Of a stretch of DNA of 64,000 nt, positions 61,079-64,000 are shown piece by piece (the stretch's first letter is position 1; each line of letters starts with the position of its first letter). The DNA is from Sphingopyxis macrogoltabida (lineage in GTDB: Bacteria > Pseudomonadota > Alphaproteobacteria > Sphingomonadales > Sphingomonadaceae). The notes below the pieces were generated by a model. That model ran no database searches. It was not told where the DNA came from and worked only from the letters and a program-made list of their open reading frames with translations. The stretch is taken from assembly GCA_003241685.1 (NCBI GenBank), contig QFPJ01000003.1:62001-126000 (forward strand), read 5' to 3'. Both the position numbers and the translations under genes were made by a program.

Positions 61079-61942
61079 ATGTTTCCCGTTATCGGCATCG
61101 TCGTACTGATCCTGCTGGTGTTCGGGGGTTTTGCGCTGACCGGCGGCAATCTTGGCCCCGTCATGCACGCCCTGCCGCACGAAATGCTGATCATCGGCGG
61201 CGCCGCCGTCGGGTCGCTGATCATCGGCAATTCGGGCAAGGATCTGAAGGCGCTGGGCGGGGGGCTCGCCAAGGTGTTCAAGGGGCCGCAATATAACAAG
61301 CAGGACTATCTCGACGTGATCCTGCTCGTCTCCACCCTGATGAAGACGATGCGGACCGAAGGGCCGGTCGCGGTCGAACCGCATATCGAGGACCCCAAAA
61401 GCTCGCCGCTGTTTCAGCAATATCCCAAGCTTCTGAAGGACGACACGCTGGTCCATCTGATCTGCGACACGCTGCGCCTGGTCGTCGTGTCGTCGGGCAC
61501 GCTCGACCCCCATGCGGTCGAAGAGGTGATGGACAATGCGGTCAAGAGCCACCACCATCACGCGATCAAGCCCGCCGACGGGCTTCAGAATCTGGCCGAT
61601 GCCCTGCCGGCGCTCGGCATCGTCGCCGCCGTGCTGGGCGTGGTGAAGACGATGGGGTCGATCGACAAGCCGCCGGAAGTGCTGGGCGGCATGATCGGGT
61701 CGGCGCTGGTCGGAACCTTCCTGGGCGTGTTGCTCGCCTATGGGCTGGTCGGCCCGTTCGCCACGCGCGCGAAGACGGTGATCGAAAGCGACGCCGCCAT
61801 CTATCATACGGTGAAGCAGCTCATCATCGCCTCGCTCCACGGTCATCCGCAGCCGTTGGTGATCGAGGCGGCCCGTTCGGGCGTCGATCATGCCAACCAG
61901 CCGACCTTTGCCGAGGTGTTTGACGGAATGCGCGGTCGCTGA
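61079..61942 (+). CDS. motA: Flagellar stator protein MotA
   Basis: 287-aa stator subunit with four membrane helices (about 2-22, 33-50, 170-192, 200-222). It carries the conserved GGAAVGSLIIGNSG, LPALGIVAAVLGVVKTMGSI and GTFLGVLLAYGLVGP. With MotB it forms the proton channel driving rotation. Its TGA overlaps the motB ATG by one base. Confidence 0.94.
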   Translation: MFPVIGIVVLILLVFGGFALTGGNLGPVMHALPHEMLIIGGAAVGSLIIGNSGKDLKALGGGLAKVFKGPQYNKQDYLDVILLVSTLMKTMRTEGPVAVEPHIEDPKSSPLFQQYPKLLKDDTLVHLICDTLRLVVVSSGTLDPHAVEEVMDNAVKSHHHHAIKPADGLQNLADALPALGIVAAVLGVVKTMGSIDKPPEVLGGMIGSALVGTFLGVLLAYGLVGPFATRAKTVIESDAAIYHTVKQLIIASLHGHPQPLVIEAARSGVDHANQPTFAEVFDGMRGR

Positions 61943-62802
61943 TGGCGGCGCGTCCCAATACCCCGGTCCGCCCGATCATCGTCAAGAAGGTGATCGAGGG
62001 CGGGCATGGCGGGCACCACGGCGGTGCGTGGAAGGTTGCCTATGCCGACTTCGTGACCGCGATGATGGCCTTCTTTCTGCTGATGTGGCTGCTCGGCGCG
62101 ACGACCGAGAAGCAGCGCAAGGCGCTGGCCGACTATTTCGCGCCGACGATCGTCCAGACCAAGGAAGGCAGCGCCGGGTCAAACGGCCTGTTCGGCGGCG
62201 ATTCGATCGTGTCGGCGGACGATTATCCGCATCGCGCCGGCCAGACGGGGACGCGGTCGATCACCATCCCGCGCGACGTCGTCGGCGGGCCGAAGGAATC
62301 GTCGGGACGCGAGACCGAGCGCGAGAAGTTCAAGAAGCTCGCCAAATCGCTGATGGAACAGGTGCGCGCGCGCGGCGACCTGCGCCGCCTGGCGCCGAAC
62401 ATGCGCTTCACCGAAACGCGCGAGGGGCTGCGGATCGACGTGGTCGAGGATGCCGATTTTTCGATGTTCGCGCTCGGCACCGGCCAGCTGACCCCCGATG
62501 GTGCCAAGCTGCTGCGCGAAATCGCGTCGATGCTGAACGACGTCGACAACCAGTTGATGATCCGCGGCCATACCGATGCCGCGCCCTGGTCGGCGAAGGC
62601 GGGCACCAACAATTGGCGCCTGTCGATCGACCGGGCGGAGGTGACGCGCAACTATTTCGAGTTCCGCGGCGTCCCGGCCAAACGCTTCGCGCGCATCGAA
62701 GGGGTCGCCGATCGCGAGCCCTATGTGGCGTCGAATCCCTATGATCCGCGCAATCGCCGTATCTCGATCACGCTGGGCTGGGGCAGCGGCACCGGGGATT
62801 AG
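61942..62802 (+). CDS. motB: Flagellar stator protein MotB
   Basis: 286-aa stator subunit. The N-terminal sequence WKVAYADFVTAMMAFFLLMW has the proton-carrying Asp at about 36, the plug region follows, and the C-terminal OmpA-like peptidoglycan-binding domain includes MIRGHTDAAPW, NWRLSIDRAE and NRRISITL. Together with MotA under the sigma-28 promoter. The N-terminus has an unusual His/Gly patch (GGHGGHHGG, about 20-28). Confidence 0.95.
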   Translation: MAARPNTPVRPIIVKKVIEGGHGGHHGGAWKVAYADFVTAMMAFFLLMWLLGATTEKQRKALADYFAPTIVQTKEGSAGSNGLFGGDSIVSADDYPHRAGQTGTRSITIPRDVVGGPKESSGRETEREKFKKLAKSLMEQVRARGDLRRLAPNMRFTETREGLRIDVVEDADFSMFALGTGQLTPDGAKLLREIASMLNDVDNQLMIRGHTDAAPWSAKAGTNNWRLSIDRAEVTRNYFEFRGVPAKRFARIEGVADREPYVASNPYDPRNRRISITLGWGSGTGD

Positions 62803-62985
62803 TGCCAATCTGGCAGCGTTGACAATGGTTAAGAACGCAATTGCGGGGCGATTGCTGCCAATATGGCAATAACCATTTGTTTTCAATGGCTTATGGCCAT
62901 TCGGATAATCTTTTGTTTACCATTTTCGTCAATTTCTGGGTCCATCGAAAGGGCGCCGATTTGGGGGGCGCGGTGGAGACCGAAG
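62803..62985. promoter_or_regulatory. Palindrome-rich control region before the sigma-54 activator gene
   Basis: Two copies of a 13-bp palindrome, TGCCAATCTGGCA (62803-62815) and TGCCAATATGGCA (62856-62868), start 53 bases apart. AATGGTTA (62824-62831) and TAACCATT (62870-62877) are inverted repeats, and AATGGC/GCCATT (62885-62901) is another. The block is AT-rich and has no clear sigma-54 or sigma-28 promoter; it probably holds the binding sites of a top-level flagellar regulator. Confidence 0.55.
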
Positions 62986-64000
62986 ATGACCGTGGGGCAG
63001 AACAAGGGGAATAATGGCGCGCTCGAGGCGCTGATCATCGGCAGCAGCCCGGCGGTAACGCAGCTGCGCGAGATGATCCGCCGGATCGCCCGTTCGCAGG
63101 CTTCCGTCATGTTGTGCGGCCCGTCGGGGTCGGGCAAGGAACTGGTCGCCCGCGCCATCCACGACGAGGGCGCCCGCGCCGGCAAGGCCTTTTCCGCCAT
63201 CAACTGCGGCGCGATCCCCGGCGAACTCATCGAATCCGAACTGTTCGGCCATGAAAAGGGCAGCTTCACCGGCGCCCATGCCCGCCGCATCGGCCATTTC
63301 GAGGCGAGCGAAGGCGGCACATTGTTTCTCGACGAAATCGGCGACATGCGTTTCGACATGCAGGTCAAGCTGCTGCGCGTGCTCGAAGACCGGACGATCG
63401 TCCGCGTCGGCAGCAGCGACATGCGCCCCGTCGACGTCCGGGTGATTTCGGCGACGCATCAGGACCTGGGCGCCGCGATCGCCGACGGCCGGTTCCGCGA
63501 GGATCTGTTCTTCCGCCTCGGCGTCGTCGTGCTCCAGGTGCCCAGCCTGGCGAGCCGCATCGAGGACATTCCGGCGCTGATCCGCCATTTCCAGCGCAAG
63601 ATGCCGGCGGAGGCCAAATGCCGCTATGACGATGCCGCGCTGGCGGTTCTGATGCGCCACAGCTGGCCGGGCAATGTCCGCGAACTGCGCAACTTCGTCG
63701 AACGCGCCAGCGTGCTGCACGCCGGCGAGACGCTGGGCGCGGCCGATGTCGCGATGCTGCTGAACCCGACGATGGCCTTCGCGCCGCGACAGGAGGCCGT
63801 TCCCGCCGCCGCGGACCCGGTCTCGGTCGATTTCGCCGCGGCCGCCGCCGCCGCCGGACCGGCCGCCAAGACGCCCGCACCGGGCCGTCCGATCGACCTC
63901 AAGCGCGAGATCGAGACGATCGAGCTCGAACAGATTCACAATGCCCTCGACCTGGCCGACGGCATTATTTCGGAAGCCGCGCGCCTGCTGACGCTGAAGC
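62986..64000 (+). CDS. Sigma-54-dependent flagellar activator (FlbD/FleQ-like), 3' end cut
   Basis: At least 338 residues, running off the window. AAA+ domain: Walker A GPSGSGKE (45-52), ESELFGHEKGSFTGA with the sigma-54-contact loop GSFTGA (92-97; usual GAFTGA) and Walker B GTLFLDEIGD (111-120). SWPGNVRELRNFVERA follows, then an Ala/Pro-rich linker and the start of a Fis-type helix (EIETIELEQIHNALDLADG). No receiver domain: only about 20 residues precede the AAA+ part. It probably activates the sigma-54 promoters at 51629, 53028 and 53176. Confidence 0.88.
   Translation, partial: MTVGQNKGNNGALEALIIGSSPAVTQLREMIRRIARSQASVMLCGPSGSGKELVARAIHDEGARAGKAFSAINCGAIPGELIESELFGHEKGSFTGAHARRIGHFEASEGGTLFLDEIGDMRFDMQVKLLRVLEDRTIVRVGSSDMRPVDVRVISATHQDLGAAIADGRFREDLFFRLGVVVLQVPSLASRIEDIPALIRHFQRKMPAEAKCRYDDAALAVLMRHSWPGNVRELRNFVERASVLHAGETLGAADVAMLLNPTMAFAPRQEAVPAAADPVSVDFAAAAAAAGPAAKTPAPGRPIDLKREIETIELEQIHNALDLADGIISEAARLLTLK

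Noticed and set aside
1..64000. CRISPR arrays, insertion sequences, prophage genes, rRNA
   Set aside because: No regularly spaced repeats, transposase, integrase, phage structural gene or rRNA sequence was seen on either strand.

Overview
The window is a high-GC chromosomal segment of an alphaproteobacterium, most likely a member of the Sphingomonadales (Sphingopyxis-like). This is inferred from the metW-metX / hisC-tyrA / ftsEX neighbourhood, the abundance of TonB-dependent receptors, the SapC-cupin-halogenase cassette and the short flagellar rod and hook proteins; the genus is not proven. No insertion sequence, prophage or CRISPR array is visible. Genes are tightly packed, many with ATGA, GTGA or TGATG overlaps.

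Layout. 1-8660 is housekeeping: methionine (metW, metX), histidine/tyrosine (hisC, tyrA), a phospholipid acyltransferase, a YdcF-type protein, ftsX/ftsE, a zinc-ribbon membrane protein and a YeiH-type transporter. A tRNA-Arg(CCG) at 8771 marks the edge of the first accessory block. 8874-24610 is a catabolic locus for D-amino-acid-containing or mixed-chirality peptides. It encodes a cupin-type repressor, a D-aminoacylase-like protein, two penicillin-binding-protein-like serine hydrolases, two renal-dipeptidase-family proteins, a TonB receptor, a YkvI-type permease, an enolase-superfamily epimerase and a DUF1611 protein (the DgcA/DgcN pair type known for D-glutamate catabolism). It ends with a branched-chain amino acid dehydrogenase, an ACT-like small protein and an Lrp regulator. 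Two of its operons start with almost the same promoter/operator sequence.

24935-38482 is a beta-glucan utilisation locus: a large TonB receptor, SapC, a JmjC-like cupin, a tryptophan-halogenase-like flavoprotein, GH16, a LacI repressor, an MFS transporter, GH3 and a FucP-type sugar transporter. LacI-type CG-centred palindromes stand in front of three of its transcription units. 38581-45857 is a TetR-controlled RND efflux system (adaptor, pump, outer-membrane channel). Its leader carries a 9-codon peptide gene and two strong hairpins ahead of an unknown 133-aa protein. 46019-47877 holds an atypically AT-rich HTH gene with a membrane tail, two small unknown proteins and a winged-helix regulator.

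47927-64000 is flagellar. Reading left are fliA, flhA, a lytic transglycosylase, a flgN-like gene, flgM and flgA; reading right are flgB-flgL, motA-motB and a sigma-54 activator cut by the window end. Sigma-54 promoters are readable in front of flgA, flgB and the transglycosylase-flhA-fliA operon. Sigma-28 promoters are readable in front of motA and, less certainly, flgM. This matches a hierarchy in which sigma-54 drives basal body and hook genes and FliA drives motor and anti-sigma genes.
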